DNA from: Pseudomonas sp. DY-1
GTDB lineage: Bacteria > Pseudomonadota > Gammaproteobacteria > Pseudomonadales > Pseudomonadaceae
NCBI RefSeq assembly: GCF_003626975.1
Contig: NZ_CP032616.1
Location: 868,001-932,000 of the forward strand
Direction: 5' to 3'
Length of the DNA: 64,000 nt
A model generated the notes under the pieces. That model made no database searches. It saw only the letters and a list, made by a program, of their open reading frames with translations, and had not been told where the DNA came from. Below, in pieces: positions 53,845-62,450 of this stretch. A program made the translations under genes and the position numbers. Every line of letters starts with the position of its first letter. The first letter of the stretch is position 1.

Positions 53845-54798
53845 ATGAACCTGAAGTTCCTTGAAACCTTCGTCTGGGTCGCCCGCCTGAAAAGCTTTCG
53901 CCTGACCGCCGAAAAGCTGTTCAGCACCCAGGCGTCCATCTCCAGCCGTATCGCCGTGCTGGAGGATGAATTGGGCGTGAAACTGTTCGTGCGCGATTCC
54001 CGCGGCGTGACGCTTACGCCGGAAGGGCACAAGGTGCTGGAGTACGCCGAACAGATGATGGACACCATGCATGCCTTGCGCCAGGCCATCGATACCAGTG
54101 CGGCCACCCAGGGACGCATCCGCATCGGTGCCATGGATACGGTGATCCACACCTGGCTTAGCCCGCTGGTATCGAAGGTGAACGAGCTGTACCCAGCGGT
54201 GGAGATCGAGCTGATGGCCGACACCGCGCGCAACCTCTCCGATCAGCTGCAGAAGGGCTACCTGGACCTGATTTTCCAGACCGACCCGCTGCGCCACGAG
54301 TCGGTGCTCAACCTCGAACTGGGCGCCTACCCGCTGTGCTGGATCGTCTCCACCGGCTCCATTTACCACCGTGACTACGCCTCCCTGGCCGAACTGGCCC
54401 GCGAGCGTATCGTGACCTTCTCCAAGCACTCGCGTCCGCACCAGGATGTGCTCGGCCTTCTGCATGCCAACGGCGTGACGACGCCACACCTGAGCTGCGT
54501 GAATTCGGTGGCGGCCATGACCCGCCTGCTGCGCGATGGCTTCGGCATCGGTGCCTTGCCGCCGGCCCTGGTAGCCCAGGAACTGGAGCGCGGCGAGCTG
54601 ACCATCCTGCGCATCGGGCCGATGCCGCCCGTCCTGCCGCTGGTGGTGTCCTGGCGCGGCGGCACCGGCCTGGAACTGGTGGACCAGGTGGTCGATGTGA
54701 GCAAGTCGGTGGTGGCGAACTATGCCGAGAACGTGGGCAGGGAGTGCTTTGTCCCGGCCGAACTGAAAAAGGGAGAAGGGCGCCCGCGCAGCCTCTGA
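53845..54798 (+). CDS. LysR-family regulator of the 5-oxoproline locus
   Basis: This 317-residue regulator has the HTH MNLKFLETFVWVARLKSFRL and FSTQASISSRIAVLEDEL, followed by an effector-binding domain. It lies between the divergent MFS-porin-pxpABC operon and the DUF1445 gene downstream, so it is the most likely regulator of both. The 295-bp divergent region (53550-53844) holds no other recognisable feature. Confidence 0.93.
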   Translation: MNLKFLETFVWVARLKSFRLTAEKLFSTQASISSRIAVLEDELGVKLFVRDSRGVTLTPEGHKVLEYAEQMMDTMHALRQAIDTSAATQGRIRIGAMDTVIHTWLSPLVSKVNELYPAVEIELMADTARNLSDQLQKGYLDLIFQTDPLRHESVLNLELGAYPLCWIVSTGSIYHRDYASLAELARERIVTFSKHSRPHQDVLGLLHANGVTTPHLSCVNSVAAMTRLLRDGFGIGALPPALVAQELERGELTILRIGPMPPVLPLVVSWRGGTGLELVDQVVDVSKSVVANYAENVGRECFVPAELKKGEGRPRSL

Positions 54799-54983
54799 CG
54801 TGAGTGTCTCGCGGCAGGGGGCGCCGTGCTTACCCTGCGATGCGACAGGGTGCGGAGCCAAATTCAGGCTCTTCCAGCCTGGATGTTCAACTTTCCCGAT
54901 GCCCGGTCCCGGAAAATTCTTGTTGGACGAGCCGGTTCCCGCGCTTCTAAAACAGCGTCCAGAACAATAACCGGAGCAGGCCC

Positions 54984-55772
54984 ATGACCATGCAGCAACT
55001 CGCCCAACTTCCCCCTCGTGAACTGCGCCGGCTGATCCGCCGTGGCGACTACAGCGGCCACACCAGCGGCTTGGGCCAGCGCCACCTGCAGGCCAATATC
55101 GTGATCCTGCAGAAGTCCTGGGCGGACGAATTCCTCCGCTTCTGCGTGCTCAATCCGCGCTCCTGCCCGCTGCTGGACGTGACAGAACCAGGCTCGCCGT
55201 ACTTCGAGAAGCTTGGTGTGGACGTCGACGTGCGCAGCGACGTGCCGCGCTACCGCGTGCATCGCCGTGGACGTGCGCTCGAGGAAGTGACTGATATCGG
55301 CGAACTCTGGGAGGCGGATTTCGTCGCCTTCGCCATCGGTTGCTCCTTCTCCTTCGAGCAGGCCCTGCTGGATGGCGGCATCCATCTGCGGCATATCGAG
55401 ATGGGGCGCAACGTCGCCATGTATCGCACTGCCATCGACACTCACCCGGCGGGACGACTGGCGGGCAAGACGGTGGTTTCCATGCGTCCGATGAAGGCCG
55501 CCGATGCCGTGCGCGCGATCGAAATCACGGCGCGTTTCCCCATGACCCACGGAGCGCCGGTGCATATCGGCGACCCTGCCCTGATCGGCATTCGTGACAT
55601 CGCCGCCCCGGATTACGGCGATCCGGTGCCGGTGCATGCCGACGAAATCCCGCTGTTCTGGGCCTGCGGCGTTACCCCCCAGGCCGTGCTCGCCGAGGCC
55701 GAGCCCGAGCTCTACATCACCCACGCGCCGGGGCACATGCTGGTGAGCGACAAGCTCTACGGCGAGGTGTGA
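54984..55772 (+). CDS. DUF1445 family protein (D-glutamate cyclase-like)
   Basis: This 262-residue DUF1445 protein (Pfam family also labelled D-Glu_cyclase) is typically annotated putative hydro-lyase. Blocks are REIRR-like [60 protein letters not shown] and [12 protein letters not shown] (last His region). The mammalian relative converts D-glutamate and 5-oxo-D-proline into each other. Next to pxpABC this suggests a D-glutamate to 5-oxoproline route feeding 5-oxoprolinase. The step order is inference. GGAGCAGG precedes the ATG. Confidence 0.9.
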   Translation: MTMQQLAQLPPRELRRLIRRGDYSGHTSGLGQRHLQANIVILQKSWADEFLRFCVLNPRSCPLLDVTEPGSPYFEKLGVDVDVRSDVPRYRVHRRGRALEEVTDIGELWEADFVAFAIGCSFSFEQALLDGGIHLRHIEMGRNVAMYRTAIDTHPAGRLAGKTVVSMRPMKAADAVRAIEITARFPMTHGAPVHIGDPALIGIRDIAAPDYGDPVPVHADEIPLFWACGVTPQAVLAEAEPELYITHAPGHMLVSDKLYGEV

Positions 55773-55786
55773 GGGGCGCCTCTCCT

Positions 55787-55826
55787 TGCGGGAGCGATTT
55801 CAGTCGCGAATGAACTCGCTCCCGCA
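55787..55826. repeat. Short-form REP palindrome
   Basis: TGCGGGAGCGATTTCAGTCG joined directly to CGAATGAACTCGCTCCCGCA: the two arms of the long-form element without spacer, forming a 40-bp hairpin 15 nt after the DUF1445 stop. It may also act as terminator or mRNA stabiliser. Confidence 0.82.
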
Positions 55827-55935
55827 TCGGTGGAGTTGTTGAGCTGGGAAGCCCCTGGCTTGATGACTTGCGACATTTCCGACGCTTTGGTCTTAACTTT
55901 GTCTCCAGACTCCCACGGAAGGACTGGAGACCGAC

Positions 55936-56517
55936 ATGATCCCCGCAAAAGGACTGATCCTGGCGCTCAGCGCCACCAGCCCGCTCGCCATGGCCGACGC
56001 CGGTCCATCGTTCGACTGTGCAAAGGCCCAGGGCATCGAGCAACAGGTCTGCACGAGTGCCGAGTTGAGCGCACTCGATCGGCAGATGGCCGACGCGTAC
56101 AAGAAAACGCTGGCTGCCACGGATGCGGCCACCCAGAAACGCCTTCGCGCCGAACAGCGCGGTTGGCTGAAGGGGCGTGATGATTGCTGGAAGGCCAGCG
56201 ACCAGAACCAGTGCCTGGCCCTCAGCTACCAGACCCGTCTGGTGGAACTGCAGATCCAGTCCGGCGCGGTGACGGCGCCGAAGGCGGTGGAGTTCGCCTG
56301 CGGTGACAACAGCAAGCCCTTTGCCGCGAGCTTCTACAACAACGTCGAGCCCAACGCCGCTGTCCTCACCTACGGCGGCGACCAGGTCATCGCCATCAGT
56401 CAACGAACTGCCAGCGGCGCCCGCTACGGCAATGACGGCGTGGACTTCTGGGAACACCAGGGTGAAGCCAGGGTGGACTGGTACGGCACCCAACTGACCT
56501 GCAAGGCCATGCGCTGA
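55936..56517 (+). CDS. Secreted lysozyme-inhibitor-like protein (LprI + MliC-like domains)
   Basis: This 193-residue protein has a signal peptide (about residues 1-21, cleaved near MADA). An LprI-type domain follows (FDCAKAQGIEQQVCTSAELS, with LDRQMADAYKKTL and two Cys pairs). The C-terminal part resembles MliC (KAVEFACGDNSKPF, DFWEHQGEARVDW, LTCKAMR). LprI and MliC proteins inhibit lysozyme in the periplasm, so the fusion is a candidate host-lysozyme defence factor. GGAG lies upstream of the ATG. It is monocistronic. Confidence 0.87.
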   Translation: MIPAKGLILALSATSPLAMADAGPSFDCAKAQGIEQQVCTSAELSALDRQMADAYKKTLAATDAATQKRLRAEQRGWLKGRDDCWKASDQNQCLALSYQTRLVELQIQSGAVTAPKAVEFACGDNSKPFAASFYNNVEPNAAVLTYGGDQVIAISQRTASGARYGNDGVDFWEHQGEARVDWYGTQLTCKAMR

Positions 56518-56530
56518 GCCCAGCCACTGC

Positions 56531-56842
56531 TCAGGCCTGGGGCGCCTTGCCGGGACCTTCCTTCGTCAATTTGTCTGCCGCTCTCTGTAAACGCTGCAGG
56601 TCGATGCGGAGTTGGTGCAGTGCCTCACGACGGTCGTGCAGCACTTCCTTGACATAGCAGTGGCCGGTCAGCCCGCGCAGCAACAGTGCGGCGCCGACCC
56701 CGATATCCCAGACGCCCAGCACGCCACCGCGGTGAAAACCGTGCCTGGCCATCAACAGGCCACCGACTATGGACCCGGCCCGCTCCAGTCCATGCACGTT
56801 CTGTTCGTACGCCGGGCCGTTGATCTGCCATTGGTTATCCAT
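56531..56842 (-). CDS. Small membrane protein, DUF2892-like
   Basis: This 103-residue protein has ERAGSIVGGLLMARHGFHRG and LGVWDIGVGAALLLRGLTGH as two hydrophobic segments in the DUF2892/YgaP-membrane style. It has an amphipathic, charged C-terminus (REALHQLRIDLQRLQRAADK) of coiled-coil character. GGAGGATTC lies upstream of the ATG. Function unknown. Confidence 0.75.
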   Translation of the reverse strand: MDNQWQINGPAYEQNVHGLERAGSIVGGLLMARHGFHRGGVLGVWDIGVGAALLLRGLTGHCYVKEVLHDRREALHQLRIDLQRLQRAADKLTKEGPGKAPQA

Positions 56843-56917
56843 GGTGCGAATCCTCCCGTGTTGGTTTGAACCTTGACCGGTCAGTGGCTCGTCGCGTTCA
56901 GGTGCCGGGACGAGCGG

Positions 56918-57196
56918 TCAGCTGCGCGCCTGGTTCTTTTCGGCCTTCTTCGCCGGGCTCATCAAGTACACGGTGAGGATGAAGCGCGCGGGTACCAGAG
57001 ACAGCAGGCCGAGCATGCCAAACACCGCAACCAGGATGACGCCACCCGGGGTGGATGTGACCTCGCTGAACATCGCCAGGCCAACGGCCAGCAGGAACAT
57101 CACGACCCCGAACCATTGCAGCCCCTGGGCCCAGCGGAAGATCGGCGACTGGCGAACTTCGCGCAAATGCCGGTTCGATTCGTTCTCTTCAACCAT
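56918..57196 (-). CDS. Small two-span membrane protein of unknown function
   Basis: This 92-residue protein has a charged N-terminus (MVEENESNRHLREVRQSP), two hydrophobic helices (LQWFGVVMFLLAVGLAMF and GVILVAVFGMLGLLSLVPAR) and a Lys-rich tail. The ATG at 57196 has GAGGAC upstream and is preferred over a longer frame. No family assignment. Confidence 0.7.
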   Translation of the reverse strand: MVEENESNRHLREVRQSPIFRWAQGLQWFGVVMFLLAVGLAMFSEVTSTPGGVILVAVFGMLGLLSLVPARFILTVYLMSPAKKAEKNQARS

Positions 57197-57344
57197 GCTC
57201 GTGTCCTCGTAGGTTGCAGTTGCGACCGGACGGCGGCGGTTCCCGGCATTCATCAGCATGCATGGGGTGGAGCGGTTCAGCCAGATGGGCGACGAGTGGG
57301 CGGAAACTGGTCATCCCGTCGTTGCTGGACTATGCCTTTATCGA

Positions 57345-57362
57345 TTCCAGATACATCTGGAA
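57345..57362. promoter_or_regulatory. Perfect 18-bp palindrome in a 289-bp gap
   Basis: TTCCAGAT-AC-ATCTGGAA lies 124 bp upstream of the DUF1772 gene in an otherwise featureless 289-bp region between divergent small genes. It could be an operator for a dimeric regulator. No -10/-35 was identified with confidence. Confidence 0.4.
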
Positions 57363-57485
57363 GTGGCCTGCAGGGCGTCATGCCGCCCAAGGCACCCGAG
57401 TCGGGTCGAAGCTTCAAGGCCCGATGACGCCCGGGAAGGGCTCCGGGAAACCGCCGTGAATGAAAGGAGTCCGGAGAGACAGACC

Positions 57486-57989
57486 ATGCCCTTCATCGAT
57501 GACCTGGCCTTCTTGCTCGCGTTCTTCACCAGCATCGCCTGCGGCCTCATGGGCGGGTTGTTCTTCGCCTTCTCAAACTTCGTCATGCGGGCGCTGGAGC
57601 GCATAGCGCCGGAAGCCGGCATTACCGCCATGCAGGCCATCAATATCACGGTGATGAACCGCATCTTCCTCGGCGCCTTCCTGGGCACCACGGCGGCCTG
57701 TGCGCTGCTTGTGCTCTACGCCTTCGTGCATTGGGAGGTGTCTGGCACCTTCTTCCTGCTCACCGGTAGCCTGCTGTATCTGCTGGGCAACTTCGGTGTG
57801 ACGCTGTTCTGCAATGTGCCGCGCAACAACGCCTTGGCGAAGCTGGATGCGGAAAACCCGGAATCGGTCGCGCCTTGGCGTACCTTCGTCGTGCAATGGA
57901 CGCACTGGAACCATGTGCGCACCGGCACCGCGTTGAGCGCCTCGATGCTGCTGATGATCGGGCTGTTCCTGATGCTGGCGATGGATTGA
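57486..57989 (+). CDS. DUF1772 (anthrone oxygenase-like) membrane protein
   Basis: This 167-residue protein has four hydrophobic segments: LAFLLAFFTSIACGLMGGLF, IFLGAFLGTTAACALLVLYA, TFFLLTGSLLYLLGNFGVTL and TALSASMLLMIGLFLML. It has the DUF1772 blocks FCNVPRNNAL and WTHWNHVRTGTALSA. The family includes fungal anthrone oxygenases, but bacterial members have no defined substrate. GGAGAGAC precedes the ATG. Confidence 0.88.
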   Translation: MPFIDDLAFLLAFFTSIACGLMGGLFFAFSNFVMRALERIAPEAGITAMQAINITVMNRIFLGAFLGTTAACALLVLYAFVHWEVSGTFFLLTGSLLYLLGNFGVTLFCNVPRNNALAKLDAENPESVAPWRTFVVQWTHWNHVRTGTALSASMLLMIGLFLMLAMD

Positions 57990-58081
57990 CCAGACTGGCT
58001 CGGGCCTGTGCGTGCACCTTGCGGAGCAATGCGAGCAGTTCCCGTGGTGACCCTGTTCCCCCTTGAGTCGGGCGCTTCCGA

Positions 58082-58645
58082 TCAGCGCGAGGCCGAACGC
58101 GGAATACTCAACGCACCACGGAACCCCCTGGCCGCGTAATAGGACTGCGCACCGTTGTGATAGACAAACACGCAGTCGTAGCGACGGTCGCAGAAGAGGG
58201 CGCCGCCGAGCTTGCGGATGGCGGCAGGTGTCTGTATCCAGCTGGAGGTCTTGCTATCGAAACATCCCAGCTCCTGCAAAGCCCGATACTTTTGCTCCGT
58301 CAGGATCTCGATGCCCATGGCGGCGGCCATGTCCATGGCGCAGCCGGTAGGCTTGTTCTCCTTTCTGGAATCCAGACTCTCCCGGTCATAACACAGGCTT
58401 CTGCGTCCGATAGGGCTTTCCGCGGAGCAGTCGACGAAGACGTAGGCATCGCTTTCCCGAAGGTGAAACACCACATCCGGCTCGCCACCCGTTCGTTCCA
58501 TCTCGGCCAAGGCGTGTAGTTTTTCCGGCTGGCATTCCAATCTGGCCCGCACCGCGGGCCAATTGATTTCCTGGTGTCGCCCCATGTTCGCTTCGAAGCG
58601 CGCTTGCAAGGTTCCGAGTAAAGCTTCGCGTTGCCCGATGTCCAT
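58082..58645 (-). CDS. DUF4256 family protein
   Basis: This 187-residue protein matches DUF4256: LEALxxMERTGGEPDVV-like LHALAEMERTGGEPDVVFH, the CSAESPIGRRSLCYDREsL region and SWIQTPAAIRKLGGALFCDR. YDCVFVYHNGAQSYYAARGF forms the C-terminal block. The function is unknown. No signal peptide is present. GGGAGGAAACG precedes the ATG. Confidence 0.88.
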   Translation of the reverse strand: MDIGQREALLGTLQARFEANMGRHQEINWPAVRARLECQPEKLHALAEMERTGGEPDVVFHLRESDAYVFVDCSAESPIGRRSLCYDRESLDSRKENKPTGCAMDMAAAMGIEILTEQKYRALQELGCFDSKTSSWIQTPAAIRKLGGALFCDRRYDCVFVYHNGAQSYYAARGFRGALSIPRSASR

Positions 58646-58687
58646 GACGTTTCCTCCCTGTGATTCGTGACTTTTCCGTGGTCGTGG

Positions 58688-59143
58688 CTACTGGGTCAGC
58701 TCGTATAACCGGTTGTGGATGGCACTCTGCTTGAGTCCGTGCATCAGCTGACCTTGGGAGAACGCCTTGTCCACCTCCATCAGGCAGGTTGCAACGGTCT
58801 TGCTGTTCGCCCCGTTGGTTTGTATCGCCCAGTTTGCCCAGCCATTGTCGATACTCTGCAGATCGAGACGGTAATCGGCGGTGGTGGCATGTCCCTCCCA
58901 TTTCTGCGAGCCCGCCGTCTGATACATGCAGAATCCGGCCTTGAAGCGAATGCCGGTAGGGGTGTGGATTGGCAGCATCCGGCCGTTGACGTTGGTCATC
59001 GTGAATCCTTGGGGAGCTGCCCCCAACTGATTCCAGCCAACCCCCACTGCAGCCTGCGCCACCAGGTTAGCTACGTCGCGAATCACGCCTGCCGCATGGC
59101 CGCTGGTGAGCCCGTCGTGCGCTCGAAAATTGAACGTCGCCAT
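58688..59143 (-). CDS. Hypothetical protein
   Basis: This 151-residue soluble protein begins MATFNFRAHDGLTSGHAAGV and contains LVAQAAVGVGWNQLGAAPQG and GANSKTVATCLMEVDKAFSQ. Composition is normal for the genome. No family or motif is recognised. It lies 42 nt upstream of the DUF4256 gene in the same orientation and may be cotranscribed. It is close to the T6SS effector-immunity pair, which does not by itself show a link. Confidence 0.65.
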   Translation of the reverse strand: MATFNFRAHDGLTSGHAAGVIRDVANLVAQAAVGVGWNQLGAAPQGFTMTNVNGRMLPIHTPTGIRFKAGFCMYQTAGSQKWEGHATTADYRLDLQSIDNGWANWAIQTNGANSKTVATCLMEVDKAFSQGQLMHGLKQSAIHNRLYELTQ

Positions 59144-59447
59144 CCGTGGAGCCCTCTCGTCCTCAGGTTGTACGGGAGAGCAAGCATAGACGCTACCGAC
59201 AGCTCGGCGAGTGCAGGGAATGTTCGAGGATCTCAGGGCGGATGGCCTCAGTCTGCTATTTCCAGGCTGCTCCGCAAATCCAGTCGCTCGATCCTCGGGC
59301 TTCTATCGCGATCTTGGCTGGGCTCCCAAGAGGGCGCTGGATGACCGTGGCGATGAAATCGTTAAGCCCGCCCCCCCAGGGGAGAATCTTTCCCACGAGA
59401 CGCGCTGTAGCCTTGTGCAGGGAGCGGTTGATACTTTCCGCTCGGGC
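59144..59447. other. Gap with a degraded GNAT gene fragment
   Basis: This 304-bp region holds no intact gene. Its middle (59220-59366) is a recognisable C-terminal GNAT fragment, annotated separately. The rest shows no signal. Confidence 0.5.
59220..59366 (+). pseudogene. C-terminal fragment of a GNAT acetyltransferase, paralogue of the gene at 62451
   Basis: The frame reads MFEDLRADGLSLLFPGCSAN, then SSGFYRDLGWAPKRALDDRG and DEIVK. The intact gene at 62451-62837 ends VEDFKAVGFNRLFLGCSADP, SHGFYRYLGWVPTGELDDLG and DEILE. The match in order and spacing is clear, but the N-terminal half with the acetyl-CoA motif is absent. This looks like a decayed second copy, 3.3 kb from the intact one. Confidence 0.75.
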
Positions 59448-60101
59448 TTACCAGGAACAATAGGGAATCCCGTGCTTCTCGATATAGGATTTGGATGTGT
59501 CAGACAAAGGCCTATGTTGTCCCCCTGACGTACCATCATAGGGGCCCACTTTCACGACAGTGGCCTGCACTCGTGTCACATCGATAGCGGAGAGACAGGG
59601 CCCCAAGAGCCAGACCTTGGCAATTCCGCCGGGGGCGAGGCCGACAGTCAGCATCTTGCGATAGTCCTCGCGCCACTGGCCCCTAGCCGCGCAATAGCCC
59701 AACTCCGACTTCACCATTGCTTCCCGGGTGGCTTCGGGAATGACGATATAGGCCTCATAGGTCTGCGGCTCGGCCAGCGACTGCCAGCGCACATAGAGCA
59801 GGCGTGGAAGGTCGGCGCCTAGTACCTGTTTGCCCGCGCCGGCCCCCGGCTGCTCTGGCCAACCTCGTGGATCGCTTCTGAGGTTTTTCGGACTCTGGGT
59901 CGAGGCAATACCACTCATGGCGCTGCGAAAGACACGATCACGCACGTCCACCGCATCGGCGGTCTCGATCCAGACCTCCATGTAATTTGGGGTGCCGAAG
60001 CCCAGCCTCCAGGAATCGTAGGGTAGCCGGTGGGTGCCATTGGCGCAGCCGACCAGCCAGAGCAACAATCCCAGCGACACAAGGGTCCTGAGCTTATTCA
60101 T
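59448..60101 (-). CDS. DUF2931-like lipoprotein, putative T6SS immunity protein
   Basis: This protein of about 217 residues has a lipoprotein signal MNKLRTLVSLGLLLWLVGC with the lipobox Cys near residue 19. LPYDSWRLGFGTPNYMEVWI and LPRLLYVRWQSLAEPQTYEA are DUF2931-like. Such lipoproteins are usually encoded next to T6SS lipase effectors and act as periplasmic immunity proteins. Here the gene overlaps the 3' end of the PAAR-phospholipase gene by 8 nt and follows it in the same orientation. The specific pairing is inferred from position. Confidence 0.82.
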   Translation of the reverse strand: MNKLRTLVSLGLLLWLVGCANGTHRLPYDSWRLGFGTPNYMEVWIETADAVDVRDRVFRSAMSGIASTQSPKNLRSDPRGWPEQPGAGAGKQVLGADLPRLLYVRWQSLAEPQTYEAYIVIPEATREAMVKSELGYCAARGQWREDYRKMLTVGLAPGGIAKVWLLGPCLSAIDVTRVQATVVKVGPYDGTSGGQHRPLSDTSKSYIEKHGIPYCSW

Positions 60102-61943
60102 TGGGGTGCTCCCTGCGCTGCATGCCCTCGGCGGGGCGGTTGATGAATACGACATCCAGGGCGCTGTTGTTCCAGCCCTTGGCGGCATTCCAGTGGGCTG
60201 AGAGGTGGATGTAGCGGCGGCGCAGCAGGGCGTCTTCCTCAGCGGTCAGCGGCGTGTACGCTTCCCGCAAGGCAAAGGCCTGTAGCTTGGCGGCGATAGG
60301 TTGCAGCTCGGTGGGCAATGCCGTGCGCCAGTCGTTCGGGTCAATCGGGTCGAATGCCACCCCGGCGCGTACCGCCAAGTCACGCATGATGCGCAGGTAC
60401 ACCAGCGATAGCTCGCCGCGTACCTGGCGCTCACTGGAGATTGCGGCGTACACCCGTTTTTCGGCCTGGGTGTCCCGCGCCCGGCGCTTGGTCTGTACCG
60501 ACCAGGTGACGATGTCGAGTCCTTCGGGCGGTACATAGGCGCGCCAGTGGCGTGATTCATGGCTGAAGTGCAGTTTGGTGCGCGTGTACGCGGCACTGCG
60601 TTCGTTGGCCAGTCGATCGATTTCGAAACTGCTGTCAGGCTTGCTCAGCAGCAGCTTCTCCCTCGCCAGGGGCAGATAACCGTCGCCGATATCCGAATGG
60701 CTGCCGGGGAGTTCGATGTCCTGCTCGGCCTGGGTCAGGGAGCAGTTGTGGCGGTACTCATCGCGGGCCACCAGGTGAACCACCTTGCGGGCCATGCCCG
60801 GTGCAAGCCGCAGGTGGAGCCCAGGGTTGTCGGCATTGTGTGGACTGAAGTCGCCGTCACGCAGCGAGACGATGCCAGCCACGGTGTCGAACAGCCCGAT
60901 GAAGTTGAGGACAAAGTCACTCCGATGACGCCAGGCGAACCCGGTCGCCAGTAAGGGCGAGCCGACGGGTAATGAGCGGGCCAGTAGGCTGTTTGGCCCC
61001 ATGAGCAAGTCATTGGCACAGTGTCTTGCCGCTGCCGCCCCCCGGTTGAAGCCGAACAGGTCGACCTCGATCCGACGAACCTTGAGGCCAGGATTAGCAT
61101 CTTGTAGCAACCGCAACTGCTTCAGAGCCAGTGCAGGCATCTGTTCGACCCTCGCCACCACACCGGTTCCCCCTTGCCGCTCCCCTGACTGTAAACAGAG
61201 TCGCCCAGGCCGCTGCGGGTGCCGATGCCTTCGAGGTAAACCTTGAGATAGACCTCTTCGGCTCCTCGCGGCAGCTGTTCCTCGGTTTGGTCCGGATAAT
61301 AGAGGCCATAGAGCCGCGCCACATTGCTGACTTCATTGCCGTAGCTGTTGTCCGGCGTGTTGCCCTGGCCGTCATAGCCGTAGTTGGCGCAGTACTGGCG
61401 GATGTCTTCGCCCACTTCCGCCGACATGCCCAGGTTGACTGCATGGCAGCCAGCCGTCGCTGCGCTGTTGGCCTGGTTGTTGCCGGTGCCGTCGAAGAAC
61501 AGCCCGAGACGCAGCACAATGCCGGTGTCCTCCAGTTCCTCTTCTTCCTCCTCCTCTTCCAGCAGGCTGTTCGTGACCGGCTTGGGGGTGGCCTCTGGCT
61601 GGACAGAGGAGAGCGGCATGGCCGCTACAGCAGGCGAGGGGATATCCGCTGGTCCGGAGGGGGCACCATCGGAGCGGTAGGTAGCGCTTGGCAACGAGTG
61701 GATCAGCTGGGCCCGGCATGGGCAGGTGCTGAAACTGTCCAGGGTGCCAGCCGCACGGGCGCCCGTCATGAAGTGATGGATGCCGCCGGCGATCACGTAT
61801 GGCTTGCCGTCCTTGCCGCAGGTCACTTGGTCCCCCTCGCGCGCGAGTGGGACGCCATGCAGGCAGAAGCTCGGGTGTCCTTCCAGCACCACTCCGCCAC
61901 AGGTGGTCTTGTCGCCACGACGAATGAAAAATCCGATAGCCAC
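60094..61943 (-). pseudogene. PAAR-domain T6SS phospholipase (Tle1/DUF2235-like) effector, frameshifted and lacking the nucleophile Ser
   Basis: The N-terminal frame (61122-61943) encodes a PAAR tip domain (AIGFFIRRGDKTTCGG to HHFMTG), a Pro/Glu-rich linker with eight consecutive Glu and the start of a DUF2235 lipase domain (RLGLFFDGTGNNQANS). The C-terminal frame (60094-61161) continues it from VVARVEQMPALALKQ. One base appears missing at about 61163-61166 (CCGG instead of CCGGG). The catalytic box expected as GFSRGA reads LFGFNRGAAAARH, Asn for Ser, while GLFDTVAG and GSHSDIGDGY (Asp and His regions) remain. The restored product would be about 616 residues. It would probably have been loaded on VgrG and acted on phospholipids of a target cell. 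Confidence 0.85.
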
Positions 61944-62450
61944 TGAGTTCCCTCTCTACGAGGCGCCCAACGCAAGCGGGGCGCACATCTACGTTGATGG
62001 TGGATGGCGCCGGCTTGCCGGTAGACCGGTTCTAGAAAAGCGCCCGGTCATAGGTTCGAAGGCGGGGCTGAATCGGGTAAATAGGAAATGTCAGAAGCCG
62101 CTGGAGTGAAGGACGGCGCGACCACTCAGAGGTGGCCGCGCAGCGCCGTAGGCGAAAAGGCGAGGGGACGGAATACTGAAAGGAGTGAGTGATTGGCACC
62201 GGCTTGGGTCACGGCAGCCGAGCCCGAAGGCAATTGCCCGGATACACGCGTTCGCGCGTGAGTCGGGGAACGACCACACGGCCCCGTTGCGGAGAGTTGA
62301 CGCAGCCCTCCATCAGTTCAAAGGCTTGGGAAGCAATCGCGGCGGGCGCGGCTCGATTGCCAATTCAACGAATGAACAGGCGGCAGAACCTACCGCAAGG
62401 CAGTTCCCGGCGATGCGCCGGCGTGCATCGACATTCGCGGGCGCACACGC
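61944..62450. other. Non-coding gap upstream of the GNAT gene
   Basis: This 507-bp stretch holds no credible gene on either strand. It contains a perfect hairpin CACGCG-TTCG-CGCGTG at 62245-62260. The last 60 bp before 62451 are in frame with the GNAT gene and resemble its missing N-terminus (GDAPACIDIRGRTR) but have no start codon. Confidence 0.45.

Noticed and set aside
59211..59528. Open frame of 105 codons as an intact gene
   Set aside because: Only its first half matches a GNAT C-terminus and the remainder is random. It is treated as a pseudogene fragment.
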